Origin: Flavobacterium tructae | GTDB lineage: Bacteria; Bacteroidota; Bacteroidia; Flavobacteriales; Flavobacteriaceae | Reading direction: 5' to 3' | Assembly (NCBI RefSeq): GCF_002217475.1 | Contig: NZ_MUHH01000034.1 | Coordinates: 1-64,000 of the forward strand | DNA: 64,000 nt | In this document: positions 43,562 through 52,398 of the stretch, piece by piece | Layout of the letters: each line of letters starts with the position of its first letter | How positions within the stretch are numbered: the stretch's first letter is position 1 | Notes under the pieces: model-generated | What the model was told of the DNA's origin: nothing | Seen by the model: only the letters and a program-made list of their open reading frames with translations | Databases searched by the model: none | Translations under genes and position numbers: made by a program

Positions 43562-44050
43562 ATGAAAAACCTAGTTGTATCCTGCTTGCTTGTGACTTGT
43601 ATCGGACTTCAAAGCTGTAAAAACAATGAAAATCAGAAGGCAGCTGAAGCAGCTAAAGCAGATGCTGAGACCATCGTAAGTACAGAATGTTACAAAGCTA
43701 TATATGAAAAAGATATTATCGATTTAAAAGTAAACACGCTAAAAAATGGAAAGATAAGTGGTAACATGACTATGAAAGTTTCCGCGGCAACAGAAAGAGT
43801 GGGAGAACTTACAGGAGAATTTCGCGGAGACACCTTATTTGTCGATTATACTTTCCAAGAGGTAACCAACAAGAATAAAACTTTTAAAAATCCAATGGCA
43901 TTCTTAAAGAAAGACAAAAGACTTATTTTAGGTAACGGGACGATGCAGACTACTATGGGAGTTACTTACCTGGTAAAAGATAAACCAATCGATTTTGATC
44001 GTGTAAAATATAAATTTGATGCTGTTGAGTGTACTGAGAAAGCAAAATAA
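43562..44050 (+). CDS. Hypothetical lipoprotein
   Basis: The 162-residue product has a lipoprotein signal, MKNLVVSCLLVTCIGLQSCK, with the lipobox Cys at residue 19. The mature part has a Lys/Ala-rich linker (about 20-40) and then a compact beta-rich domain (about 45-160) with alternating charged and aromatic residues (GKISGNMTMKVS, ELTGEFRGDTLFVDYTFQE). I do not recognise a family. Lgt from this window would lipidate it. It has its own apparent start after an AT-rich leader and ends before a hairpin pair. Confidence 0.75.
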   Translation: MKNLVVSCLLVTCIGLQSCKNNENQKAAEAAKADAETIVSTECYKAIYEKDIIDLKVNTLKNGKISGNMTMKVSAATERVGELTGEFRGDTLFVDYTFQEVTNKNKTFKNPMAFLKKDKRLILGNGTMQTTMGVTYLVKDKPIDFDRVKYKFDAVECTEKAK

Positions 44051-44065
44051 TGACCTCTAAAAAAT

Positions 44066-44098
44066 AAATCCGACAGACTTTTAAAACCTTTCGGATTT
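44066..44098 (+). terminator. CCGACAG-type hairpin after the lipoprotein gene
   Basis: AAATCCGA (44066-44073) pairs with TCGGATTT (44091-44098), with CAGACTTTTAAAACCT in the loop. It resembles the hairpins at 43441 and 47461. Confidence 0.55.
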
Positions 44099-44114
44099 AG
44101 ATTGAAAATACAGA

Positions 44115-44150
44115 TAAAAAAAGCCGCTTCTTAATTTCTGAAAGCGGCTT
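44115..44150. terminator. Bidirectional terminator between convergent genes
   Basis: AAGCCGCTT (44121-44129) pairs with AAGCGGCTT (44142-44150), with A and T runs on either side. It serves the lipoprotein gene (+) and the DUF1573 gene (-). Confidence 0.7.
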
Positions 44151-44173
44151 TACTATTTTTTAGATTTAATTCT

Positions 44174-44554
44174 TTATAAAACTTCACCTTTGATTTTTAA
44201 GGCAACTCTACCGTCAGGGTAGTTTACGGCATTCGTTTCAACGGTTATTGTTTTACGAATCGGACCGGAAACCATGTTGTATTTTACATCAATTTTACCT
44301 TTTTTTCCTGGCATAACTGCTGCTGCCGGTTTGGTAACAACTATAGAACTTACAGTAGATTCAGCACCGGTAATCAAAAGTGGGGCATCACCTGTATTGG
44401 TAAATTCAAAAGAGCGAACTCCGTTGTCACTTTTCGAAATTTTTCCATAATCAATTGTATTGTCTTGGGCTTCAAATTCAATTTTTGGGCCGTTTTGTGC
44501 ATAACTTATTGTACTAAACAATACGACTGCAATAAAAGAGGCTACATTTTTCAT
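44174..44554 (-). CDS. DUF1573-family exported protein
   Basis: The 126-residue protein has a signal peptide (MKNVASFIAVVLFSTISYAQ) and a single Ig-like beta-sandwich: TIDYGKISKSDNGVRSFEFTN, NTGDAPLLITGAESTVS, VMPGKKGKIDVKYN and GRVALKIKGEV. This is the DUF1573 pattern, a family common in Bacteroidota exported proteins. Its role is not known; the fold is ASPM/SPD-2/Hydin-like and may bind other envelope proteins. It is convergent with the lipoprotein gene. Confidence 0.85.
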   Translation of the reverse strand: MKNVASFIAVVLFSTISYAQNGPKIEFEAQDNTIDYGKISKSDNGVRSFEFTNTGDAPLLITGAESTVSSIVVTKPAAAVMPGKKGKIDVKYNMVSGPIRKTITVETNAVNYPDGRVALKIKGEVL

Positions 44555-44644
44555 TTCAAATTTTTTTTAAGTTGTAAGTAAATATACATTCTTTTAATTA
44601 ACACACAAATTATTAATTCGCTTTTTATAGTGTACTTAATTATT

Positions 44645-44652
44645 TACTTTTG
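44645..44652 (+). promoter_or_regulatory. Candidate -7 element upstream of valS
   Basis: TACTTTTG matches TAnnTTTG, 153 nt before ATG 44806. No good -33 TTG. The long leader could hold a regulatory structure, but I see no clear T-box. Confidence 0.3.
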
Positions 44653-44805
44653 CTGTCAATAATTAGTACAAAAATTGAACCAGTTTTTCTGTTTAATTGT
44701 TTAGACGTGTATCTGCTTCATCGATTGATGATTAGCAAAAGATGTAATTGCAGTAATAAAACGATTAAACAAATAAGCAAATTAACGATTAAACAACCCT
44801 AGTAA

Positions 44806-47439
44806 ATGACAATTCCAGCACAATTTGACGCTAAGACGATCGAGAACAAATGGTATGATTACTGGATGAAGAACAACTATTTTCATTCAGAACCTGATCA
44901 CAGAACACCATATACAATTGTAATTCCGCCACCAAACGTCACAGGAGTCCTTCACATGGGGCATATGCTGAACAATACTATTCAGGATGTTTTAATTCGT
45001 AGAGCGCGTCTTAAAGGTTTTAATGCCTGTTGGGTTCCGGGAACGGATCATGCTTCTATCGCGACAGAAGCAAAAGTAGTACAGAAATTAAAAGCGGAAG
45101 GAATCAATAAGAATGATTTAACCCGTGAAGAATTTTTAGCACACGCCTGGGAATGGACGGATAAATATGGCGGTGTAATCTTAGATCAGCTTAAAAAATT
45201 AGGAGCTTCCTGTGATTGGGAAAGAACTAAATTTACAATGGATCCTGATATGTCAGCATCTGTAATTCGCTCGTTTGTAGATTTGTACAATAAAGGGTTA
45301 ATTTACAGAGGATACCGAATGGTAAACTGGGATCCGGAAGCAAAAACAACGCTTTCTGACGAAGAAGTAATCTATGAAGAACAACAAGGAAAATTATTTT
45401 TCTTAAAATATAAAATCGAAGGTTCAGAAGATTTTCTGACGATCGCCACGACACGTCCTGAAACTATTTTTGGAGACACTGCGATCTGTATTAACCCAAA
45501 TGATGAGCGTTTTGCACATCTAAAAGGGAAAAAAGCTATCGTTCCAATTTGTGGAAGAGTTATTCCGATTATTGAAGACGAATATGTAGATGTTGAATTC
45601 GGAACCGGATGTTTAAAAGTAACTCCGGCACACGATATGAATGATAAAACGTTAGGAGAGAAGCACAATCTTGAAATCGTTGATATCTTTAATGAAGATG
45701 CTACATTAAATAGTTTCGGATTACATTATCAGGGCAAAGACCGTTTTGTGGTTCGTACTGAAATTGCAAAAGAATTAGAGGAAATCGGAGCTTTGGCTAA
45801 AACCGAAATCCATTTGAATAAAGTAGGAACCTCCGAAAGAACCAAAGCGGTAATCGAACCAAGATTATCTGACCAATGGTTTTTGAAAATGGAAGAGTTG
45901 GTAAAACCTGCAATTAAGTCCGTTTTGGAAACAGGAGATATCAAATTGCATCCAAAACGTTTCGAGAACACTTATGCGCATTGGTTAAACAACATCCGTG
46001 ATTGGAATATCTCACGTCAATTATGGTGGGGACAACAAATTCCGGCTTATTATTATGGAGATGGAAAAGAAGACTTCGTAGTAGCTGAAACTATTGAAGA
46101 AGCTTTAGTTTTAGCTAAAGAGAGAACATCTAACAACTCATTGACAGCAGCTGACTTAAAACAAGATGTTGACGCCTTAGATACCTGGTTTTCATCATGG
46201 CTTTGGCCAATGTCAGTTTTTGGTGGAATTATGGATCCGGAAAGTGCAGATTATAAATATTACTATCCAACAAATGACTTGGTAACAGGTCCGGATATTT
46301 TATTCTTCTGGGTAGCCAGAATGATCATTGCAGGTTACGAATACGCAGGTGAAAAACCATTTACAAATGTGTATTTAACCGGTTTAGTTCGTGATAAACA
46401 ACGTCGTAAAATGTCTAAATCATTAGGGAATTCACCTGATCCTTTAGATTTGATCGATAAATTTAGTGCAGATGGAGTTCGTGTAGGATTGCTTTTAAGT
46501 GCTTCTGCCGGAAACGATATTATGTTTGATGAAGAATTATGCAATCAGGGGAAAGCATTTTCAAACAAAATCTGGAATGCTTTTAAATTAATCAAAGGAT
46601 GGGAAGTTTCTGAAACGATTCCACAACCTGAATCTTCAAAAGTAGCCATCGAGTGGTACGAAGCAAAATTGCAGCAAACCTTAGTTGATATTGAAGATAA
46701 TTTCGAAAAATACAGAATTTCAGATTCGTTGATGGCCATTTATAAATTGGTGTGGGATGATTTCTGTTCGTGGTTTTTAGAAATGATTAAACCGGCCTAT
46801 CAACAGCCAATTGATAAAGCAACGTTTGATAAAGCGATCGAAATGTTAGAAAGCAACTTGAAATTGCTGCATCCGTTTATGCCTTTCTTAACCGAAGAAA
46901 TTTGGCATTTACTTGCTGACAGAACTCCGGAAGAAGCTTTAATCGTTTCTACCTGGCCAGAATTAAAACCTTTCAACGCCAGTTTAATTTCAGATTTTGA
47001 AAGTACAATTGAAGTAATTTCAGGAATCAGAACAATTCGTAAGGATAAAAATATTCCGTTTAAAGATGCGATCGAATTGAAAGCAATCAACAGTGAGAAT
47101 ATCACGACCTATTTTGACTCTATCGTTACGAAGTTAGGGAACATTTCAGCTTTCGAATATGTTACAGCTAAAGTAGACGGAGCATTGTCTTTCCGTGTAA
47201 AATCAAATGAATATTTCATCCCGATTTCTGGAAACATCAATGTAGAAGAAGAAATTGCCAAACTGACTGCAGAGCTGGTATACACGCAAGGCTTCTTAAA
47301 ATCTGTTCAGGCAAAATTATCTAACGAAAAATTTGTTGCCGGAGCACCGGAGAAAGTTTTGGCTAATGAAAAACAAAAAGAAGCTGATGCTTTAGCAAAA
47401 ATTGCTACAATCGAGCAAAGTATTGCCGGATTGAAATAA
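44806..47439 (+). CDS. valS: Valyl-tRNA synthetase
   Basis: The 877-residue class I synthetase charges tRNA-Val and edits threonine. VIPPPNVTGVLHMGHMLNN has the HIGH motif, WVPGTDHASIATEAKVV the zinc/ATP region, TTRPETIFGDTA and GTGCLKVTPAHDMND the editing domain, and KQRRKMSKSLGNSPDPLDL the KMSKS loop. The C-terminal coiled coil (about 805-877) is the ValS tRNA-binding arm, rich in Lys/Glu/Ala. It has the full length for the family. A strong terminator follows. Confidence 0.97.
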   Translation: MTIPAQFDAKTIENKWYDYWMKNNYFHSEPDHRTPYTIVIPPPNVTGVLHMGHMLNNTIQDVLIRRARLKGFNACWVPGTDHASIATEAKVVQKLKAEGINKNDLTREEFLAHAWEWTDKYGGVILDQLKKLGASCDWERTKFTMDPDMSASVIRSFVDLYNKGLIYRGYRMVNWDPEAKTTLSDEEVIYEEQQGKLFFLKYKIEGSEDFLTIATTRPETIFGDTAICINPNDERFAHLKGKKAIVPICGRVIPIIEDEYVDVEFGTGCLKVTPAHDMNDKTLGEKHNLEIVDIFNEDATLNSFGLHYQGKDRFVVRTEIAKELEEIGALAKTEIHLNKVGTSERTKAVIEPRLSDQWFLKMEELVKPAIKSVLETGDIKLHPKRFENTYAHWLNNIRDWNISRQLWWGQQIPAYYYGDGKEDFVVAETIEEALVLAKERTSNNSLTAADLKQDVDALDTWFSSWLWPMSVFGGIMDPESADYKYYYPTNDLVTGPDILFFWVARMIIAGYEYAGEKPFTNVYLTGLVRDKQRRKMSKSLGNSPDPLDLIDKFSADGVRVGLLLSASAGNDIMFDEELCNQGKAFSNKIWNAFKLIKGWEVSETIPQPESSKVAIEWYEAKLQQTLVDIEDNFEKYRISDSLMAIYKLVWDDFCSWFLEMIKPAYQQPIDKATFDKAIEMLESNLKLLHPFMPFLTEEIWHLLADRTPEEALIVSTWPELKPFNASLISDFESTIEVISGIRTIRKDKNIPFKDAIELKAINSENITTYFDSIVTKLGNISAFEYVTAKVDGALSFRVKSNEYFIPISGNINVEEEIAKLTAELVYTQGFLKSVQAKLSNEKFVAGAPEKVLANEKQKEADALAKIATIEQSIAGLK

Positions 47440-47460
47440 TTCGCTTTGTAATTAATATTT

Positions 47461-47493
47461 AACCCGACAGATTTTTGAAAATCTGTCGGGTTT
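47461..47493 (+). terminator. Rho-independent terminator of valS
   Basis: A perfect 15-bp stem AACCCGACAGATTTT / AAAATCTGTCGGGTT with a two-base loop, followed by a T run. Confidence 0.85.
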
Positions 47494-47501
47494 GTTGTTT
47501 T

Positions 47502-47575
47502 TAATCGTCACGAATTCACGAATTATTTGTTTTCACAGATAGTAAAAAATAAAATTCGTGAATTCGTGGCTATTA
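47502..47575. repeat. Palindromic element (CACGAATTCACGAATT), copy A
   Basis: Arms 47509-47524 and 47553-47568 are exact 16-bp inverted repeats with a 28-bp loop. The same element in the same orientation lies at 48293-48362, on the other side of the gyrI-like gene. Confidence 0.8.
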
Positions 47576-47583
47576 AAAGTAAG

Positions 47584-48207
47584 TTACTTTACAGGTTCTC
47601 TAAGTATTGTTCTTAATTTCTCAGAAGCTGTTTTTCTAAAGTCTGATAGATAAATTTCATGGTGTAAGCCATTTTGTTCCAGCTGGTGTGCTGTAGAAAA
47701 CTCCTGTATTTTTTTTAGTGTTTGAGGCTCATTTTCAAAAGGTCCGATATGAAGAACCTGTATCACTTTGCCTTCAGCCATCTCATAAAACTCTATTGAT
47801 TTCGCTCGTTCGATTTGTTTTTTATTGGCAGTATTTTGAATGGCTTCTTCTGTTTGCTCTTTAGTTACGAAATTCGGCATTCTGATCATAATTCTGTAAT
47901 CCCACTCACTTCGGGGTATTTTTAGCGGAGCTTCATCCATAGAAATGCCTTTGTATTTTTCAGTATCAAAACTCCACAGGGCTTCCAGTTTTGGAACAAC
48001 AAAATCGTTATTTACGGCTTTCTGCATAAATTTAATAGCATAAGCAGTGGCATACAATGCCTGAATATTCTCTAAGAATTCTTGTCCCGAAGGATCACCT
48101 TTTCCTGTAATCGATAGGTAATTTGTTTTTTCAATGTAAACTATCTCGGGATTAGTTTTAGCAGTGTAGTATACTTTGTCGGTTTTTGTTAAATCTAGTT
48201 TGCTCAT
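47584..48207 (-). CDS. GyrI-like small-molecule-binding domain protein
   Basis: In this 207-residue protein of the GyrI-like/SOUL-fold group, PEIVYIEKTNYLSITGKGDP (about 20-39) is the usual N-terminal beta strand, WDYRIMIRMPNFVTKEQTEE the middle helix, and KVIQVLHIGPFENEPQTLKK the family's conserved segment (GPxxxE). HHEIYLSDFRKT resembles the C-terminal strand with HEIYLSD. Family members bind small molecules, and some inhibit gyrase or regulate transcription. No DNA-binding domain is present. The two palindromic elements on both sides suggest independent insertion. Confidence 0.85.
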   Translation of the reverse strand: MSKLDLTKTDKVYYTAKTNPEIVYIEKTNYLSITGKGDPSGQEFLENIQALYATAYAIKFMQKAVNNDFVVPKLEALWSFDTEKYKGISMDEAPLKIPRSEWDYRIMIRMPNFVTKEQTEEAIQNTANKKQIERAKSIEFYEMAEGKVIQVLHIGPFENEPQTLKKIQEFSTAHQLEQNGLHHEIYLSDFRKTASEKLRTILREPVK

Positions 48208-48292
48208 CTTTTTAGTTTTATTACAAATTAAATCACAGAAGGTGACAACAGTATGTCAGCAGAAATATTTTAGATCTTTTTTCTTAAAAAAA

Positions 48293-48362
48293 TAGCCACG
48301 AATTCACGAATTGTTTGTTTTCATAGATGGTAAAAATAAAATTCGAGAATTCGTGGCGATTA
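48293..48362. repeat. Palindromic element (CACGAATTCACGAATT), copy B
   Basis: It has the same arms as the copy at 47502-47575 (left about 48295-48312, right about 48340-48357, one mismatch) and nearly the same loop (TTGTTTTCATAGATGGTAAAAA compared with TTGTTTTCACAGATAGTAAAAA). Confidence 0.8.
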
Positions 48363-48373
48363 AAAATAAGCCG

Positions 48374-49687
48374 TTATTTTTTCTTCCTCAAAACCAAAAA
48401 TACAGGATAAGAAATCAAAGTGAGAACAACGATTATAGCAAAACCTTTCGGATCGCTGAAAATAAATCCTATTAACAAAGCAATCGAGGCTACAAAGGCA
48501 AATATTGTCGTCCACGGATACCAAAAAGAATGATACGGACGAGGTAAATTGGGTTCGGTGGCTCTTAGTTTTAAGAGAGAAAGATAAGCCAGTCCCCAAA
48601 CGATAATAGAGATAAAGGCTGCGAAAGAAAATAATACTTCAAAAGATCCTATACAAATTAAAAATAAACTGAAAAACGATGAAACTAAAAGCGCTACGAT
48701 TGGTGTTCCTCCTTTATTTACGGTTGTTCCTTGTTTGAAAAAGAACCCGTCACGACTTAATCCGTAAAGGATTCTTGGTGGAATCATCATAAAAGCATTT
48801 AGTATACTGATTAATGAAAATATGGAAATTACCGTAACAATAATAGCTCCGTTTTCTCCAAAAAGGATCTTAGCAACATCAGCTGCTGCTAAATTTGATT
48901 TTGCCAGGGTTTCAATTGGTAAAACATGAAAGAAAGCGGCGTTTACTAAAACATAAATGGCAACAACTAAAAAGACACCGCTGTACAATGATTTGGGAAT
49001 ATTTTTGTTGGGGTTATCATTTTCTTCGGCAAAAAAGCAAACACTGTTCCAGCCGTTGTAAGTCCCGATGATCAACTGTAATGATTTGAAAAAGCCGAAG
49101 ATTAGTCCAATTTGAAAGAAAGAATTGTCCGTTTTGATTTTAGGAACTTCAGTACCTGTGTACATAAAACAGGCTATGACCAAGGCTACAAAACATATTA
49201 CTTTTAAGAAACTGGTAATTTGCTGAATGACGCTGCCGTTTTTTACACCACTTAAATGAATAAGTACAAAAGCAAGTAATAAAGAAATTGCCATCACGGT
49301 AGAATAGTTTGAGAGTACAGGAAACAAAATAATAATGTACTCACTAATTACAATACAATAAAAAGCAGGCGGTGTTACATTGACGATAAAATCAAACCAG
49401 CCGGAAAGAAAGCCTGCATATTCACCAAAAGCTCTTTTAATATAGTTATAGGAACCTCCTGCTTTGGGTAACATTGTGGAAAGTTCTGCATAAGAATTGG
49501 CTCCTAGCAAAACATATAAACCTCCAAAGAGCCATGAAGCAATAATGAGCCAATAATTGTCTAGTAGGGAAGCAATGCTGCCGGGTGTGCGAAGAATTCC
49601 AACGCCAATCGTTCCTCCAATTAATACAGCAATATTAAAACTTAGGCCAAGACTTTTTTGCAATTGATTTTTTTTGGAATCTGACAT
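48374..49687 (-). CDS. APC-family amino-acid permease
   Basis: The product is 437 residues from ATG 49687 (MSDSKKNQLQKSLGLSFN); the longer frame to 49765 adds a basic, Lys-rich segment unlike the family. About 12 membrane helices are visible. VLIGGTIGVGILRTPGSIA in TM1 has the GxG unwound segment of APC transporters that binds the amino group, and GTYNGWNSVCFFAEENDNP in TM6 is a second conserved segment. LPKAGGSYNYIKRAFGEYAG is the APC signature before TM3. The substrate is not predictable; the relation is to the LAT/YfnA-like groups. Confidence 0.92.
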   Translation of the reverse strand: MSDSKKNQLQKSLGLSFNIAVLIGGTIGVGILRTPGSIASLLDNYWLIIASWLFGGLYVLLGANSYAELSTMLPKAGGSYNYIKRAFGEYAGFLSGWFDFIVNVTPPAFYCIVISEYIIILFPVLSNYSTVMAISLLLAFVLIHLSGVKNGSVIQQITSFLKVICFVALVIACFMYTGTEVPKIKTDNSFFQIGLIFGFFKSLQLIIGTYNGWNSVCFFAEENDNPNKNIPKSLYSGVFLVVAIYVLVNAAFFHVLPIETLAKSNLAAADVAKILFGENGAIIVTVISIFSLISILNAFMMIPPRILYGLSRDGFFFKQGTTVNKGGTPIVALLVSSFFSLFLICIGSFEVLFSFAAFISIIVWGLAYLSLLKLRATEPNLPRPYHSFWYPWTTIFAFVASIALLIGFIFSDPKGFAIIVVLTLISYPVFLVLRKKK

Positions 49688-49765
49688 ATATCGGAGTTTT
49701 GTTTTGGTGAGAATTTTTGTGGAACAAAAGTAATACAATCGGATTACTTTCTTTAGTGAAAACAA

Positions 49766-49795
49766 AAAACCTCATCTATTGTAAGATGAGGTTTT
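49766..49795 (-). terminator. Terminator of the siderophore-receptor gene
   Basis: AAAAACCTCATCT (49766-49778) pairs with AGATGAGGTTTTT (about 49784-49796), 78 bp beyond the receptor stop on the minus strand; the run of T follows on the minus strand. Confidence 0.75.
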
Positions 49796-49872
49796 TCGTT
49801 TAAAACCAAACTTTTTTGTTTTCGTTATTGAAATACGACAAAAGTCCGGAGGGTAAAATCTAATTCAAAATT

Positions 49873-52143
49873 TTAGAATTTATATTTTAAGCTTGTCAAA
49901 ATTTGACGAGGTGCAATTGGGTTGATACTGTAATTTTCGTGAACAGTATAATTCAATTCATTTGTAATATTAGATAATTTACATAAAACAGAGAATTTTC
50001 TCCACTCGTAACCTACAGAAGCATCAATAGTAGTGTAACCTTCGATAGGAATATCTCTGTCTCTAATGGTAACAATGTAAGCAGGATTTGGTTTTGGATT
50101 GGTAGGTGTAGGCTTAACAGCTGTCCATAGATAATCATCGTTCCAACCACCTAAGCGGTTACCAATATAGTTAGCAATTGCTCCAAATGAAACTCCTTTA
50201 AACATTCCTTCCGGTACTTTATAGAAGAAACTTAGGTTGGCTGTGTTTTTAGGTGTTCTTACAACCTGATCTCCGGCTACAAAACTTCCACTTGTTCCGG
50301 AAGTTTTAGTATAACGCATATCATTATAGCTATAACCGGCAATAATATTAAGTCCTTCAATAGGTGTTGCAGTAACATCAATTTCAACCCCTTTACTTTT
50401 AGTAGCTCCGCCCAATACTTTTATGTTTGAATTCACATTTTCAGTAACACCATCAGCTAGAAATGGTGCAGTTTGAGCCAAATTGCTGTTTGAGATTTGG
50501 TAAACCGTTAAGTTTGTACTTAACAAGCCCTCAAAGAATTCTTTTTTAATACCTGCTTCGTATTGGTCAATGATCGATGCTTCAATTGTTTGACCGTCAA
50601 CAGTAAATCCTGTATTTGGTGTAAACGAGTTTGAATAGCTGGCAAATAATGAAGTGCTTTTTGTCGGTTGATAGATAATACCCACTTTTGGTGAGAAGGC
50701 ATTGTCCAGTTTTTTAGCACCAACTTCTGCAATTGCATTTTCCGGAGCGACCGTTTGAACTTTTGTACCGGTGTTATAAGTTTCTTTATAAGTGGTAGCT
50801 TGGCCTTCTTGCCATGACCAACGAATACCTGCTAATACTTTGACTTTTTCTGTAATCGAAATCAGATCCTGAAAATAAGCCCCAAAACGATTGGTTTCTG
50901 TTTTTAGAATTTGAGTCACTCTTGCATTTGGAATATCATTTTTTTGTTTTGACGGATCAAAAGTAAATAAATTGATAGTGTCATAATTTGCTGGATCAAA
51001 AGCATAAGTGTATCCGGTAGCAAATGAATTTTCCCAATCAACACCTGTATATACCTGATGTTTTACTGATCCGGTATTGAAATTTCCTTGTAAACTTAAT
51101 TGGTCGCCCAATATCTGCTCTAAATTTTTATTTTGAACTAATGCTCTGGTCCAGTCGCCACTATTGGTTATATTGGACATCTGAGCTGTAGACTTTTGAG
51201 TTCTATCATAACTTTGGAAAGAGCTATTAAAGTTTAGTTTCCAGTTTTTATTGAAATCATGGTTTAATAAAACCGAAGCGCTTGCTGATTTTGTAGTACC
51301 ATTAGACCAAAGTGATCCGTAGAATGCATTACGAGGTAAGTCAAGAATTTGTTTTCCAATAAGTCCTGTTCCAAAATCCGGAGTCCAGTCTGCTGTTAAA
51401 TAATCCCCTTGTACCGTAATTTGTGTTTTTGGATTGATGATAAAAAGTAAAGACGGGTTTACATATACACGTTCGTTTTTTACTACATCTCTAAAGCTTT
51501 CAGAGTTTTCGTAAGAACCGTTTATTCTAAAAGCAATTGACTTGCTAAGAGGACCATAAAAATCGAAAGAAGGTTTGTAGAATGCATAACTTCCAATTTG
51601 CATCGATACCTCGCCACCTGATTTAAATGAAGGTGTTTTGGTTACCAGGTTTAAGATACCTCCCGGTGCAACGTTTCCGAACAATAAAGCCGAACCTCCT
51701 TTTAGGAATTCAACTTTCTCCAGACCGGAAACATCAGGAATGGAACCTGAATTGTAACGGAATCCGTTTTTAAACATATTATTGGCAGACATGTCATATC
51801 CTCTTGAGAAAAAAGATTCTTGTGCACCACCACGAGCAGAACTTACATAAACACCATTAGCGTTTTTAATAACTTCACTTAAACGAATAGCCTGTTGTTG
51901 TTCGATTACATCAGAACTAATAACCTGTATGCTTTGTGGATTGTCCATTGGTTTTAATCCCGAACGAACTGCAGTAACCGGTTTAGGCTCTCTATTGGTT
52001 TTAATTAATACTTCATTTAGTATTTCTCCTTTTTTGTTTTTTACCGTGTCATTGGCAGTTGAGGCTGCCTCGTCGCTTGAATAGTTTTGGCTGTAAGAAG
52101 CAAAACTTATAAAGGATAATGCAAGTAGTAAATTATATTTCAT
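49873..52143 (-). CDS. TonB-dependent siderophore receptor (no regulatory-like N-domain)
   Basis: The product is 756 residues with a signal peptide (ending YSQ). The plug domain begins about residue 45 (NEVLIKTNREPKPVTAV) with PQSIQVISSDVIEQQQA, SRGYDMSANNMFKNG and VEFLKGGSALLFGNVAPGG. A 22-strand barrel follows, ending TSLKYKF with the terminal Phe. There is no carboxypeptidase-regulatory-like domain in front of the plug, unlike the other three receptors in this window. It is closest to ferrichrome/FhuA- or FoxA-like receptors that take up hydroxamate siderophores (ligand uncertain). A consensus promoter and a TTATTTAGAT motif lie just upstream, with its own terminator, so it is transcribed alone. 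Confidence 0.92.
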   Translation of the reverse strand: MKYNLLLALSFISFASYSQNYSSDEAASTANDTVKNKKGEILNEVLIKTNREPKPVTAVRSGLKPMDNPQSIQVISSDVIEQQQAIRLSEVIKNANGVYVSSARGGAQESFFSRGYDMSANNMFKNGFRYNSGSIPDVSGLEKVEFLKGGSALLFGNVAPGGILNLVTKTPSFKSGGEVSMQIGSYAFYKPSFDFYGPLSKSIAFRINGSYENSESFRDVVKNERVYVNPSLLFIINPKTQITVQGDYLTADWTPDFGTGLIGKQILDLPRNAFYGSLWSNGTTKSASASVLLNHDFNKNWKLNFNSSFQSYDRTQKSTAQMSNITNSGDWTRALVQNKNLEQILGDQLSLQGNFNTGSVKHQVYTGVDWENSFATGYTYAFDPANYDTINLFTFDPSKQKNDIPNARVTQILKTETNRFGAYFQDLISITEKVKVLAGIRWSWQEGQATTYKETYNTGTKVQTVAPENAIAEVGAKKLDNAFSPKVGIIYQPTKSTSLFASYSNSFTPNTGFTVDGQTIEASIIDQYEAGIKKEFFEGLLSTNLTVYQISNSNLAQTAPFLADGVTENVNSNIKVLGGATKSKGVEIDVTATPIEGLNIIAGYSYNDMRYTKTSGTSGSFVAGDQVVRTPKNTANLSFFYKVPEGMFKGVSFGAIANYIGNRLGGWNDDYLWTAVKPTPTNPKPNPAYIVTIRDRDIPIEGYTTIDASVGYEWRKFSVLCKLSNITNELNYTVHENYSINPIAPRQILTSLKYKF

Positions 52144-52178
52144 GTTGCTTATTTAGATTTAATAAAAATAAATTTTTG

Positions 52179-52209
52179 CAAATGTAATATCGAGATACGG
52201 TCTTAACAA
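52179..52209 (-). promoter_or_regulatory. Promoter of the siderophore-receptor gene
   Basis: On the minus strand TTG (52207-52209) and TACATTTG (52179-52186) lie 20 bp apart, an excellent match to the Bacteroidota consensus. The leader is 35 nt to ATG 52143. Confidence 0.75.
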
Positions 52210-52251
52210 AATTTTCAGAGTTTTTCTAGATTAAAATTTCATTAGAATAGT

Positions 52252-52271
52252 CTTAAGATTAGCTTAAGATT
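52252..52271. promoter_or_regulatory. Tandem CTTAAGATT repeat upstream of the receptor promoter
   Basis: CTTAAGATT occurs at 52252-52260 and 52263-52271, 11 bp apart, about 45-65 bp upstream of the -33. It is possibly an operator; the binding protein is unknown. Confidence 0.35.
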
Positions 52272-52330
52272 TTGCTTTTTTGAGTTTTATTAAGTATGAA
52301 GTAGAGGAGGTAAAAGAGATTTTAGGTTAA

Positions 52331-52360
52331 AAAAAGCCTTGCTCATTATGAACAAGGCCC
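52331..52360 (-). terminator. Terminator of the DUF4198 gene
   Basis: GCCTTG (52336-52341) pairs with CAAGGC (52353-52358), with an A7 run to the left that becomes the U tract on the minus strand. Confidence 0.65.
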
Positions 52361-52398
52361 AACTAACTATAAAATGATCAAATAAGGAATGGACTCTA

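Noticed and set aside
44645..44805. T-box riboswitch in the valS leader
   Set aside because: No recognisable T-box sequence or specifier loop was found, and T-boxes are not typical of Bacteroidota.
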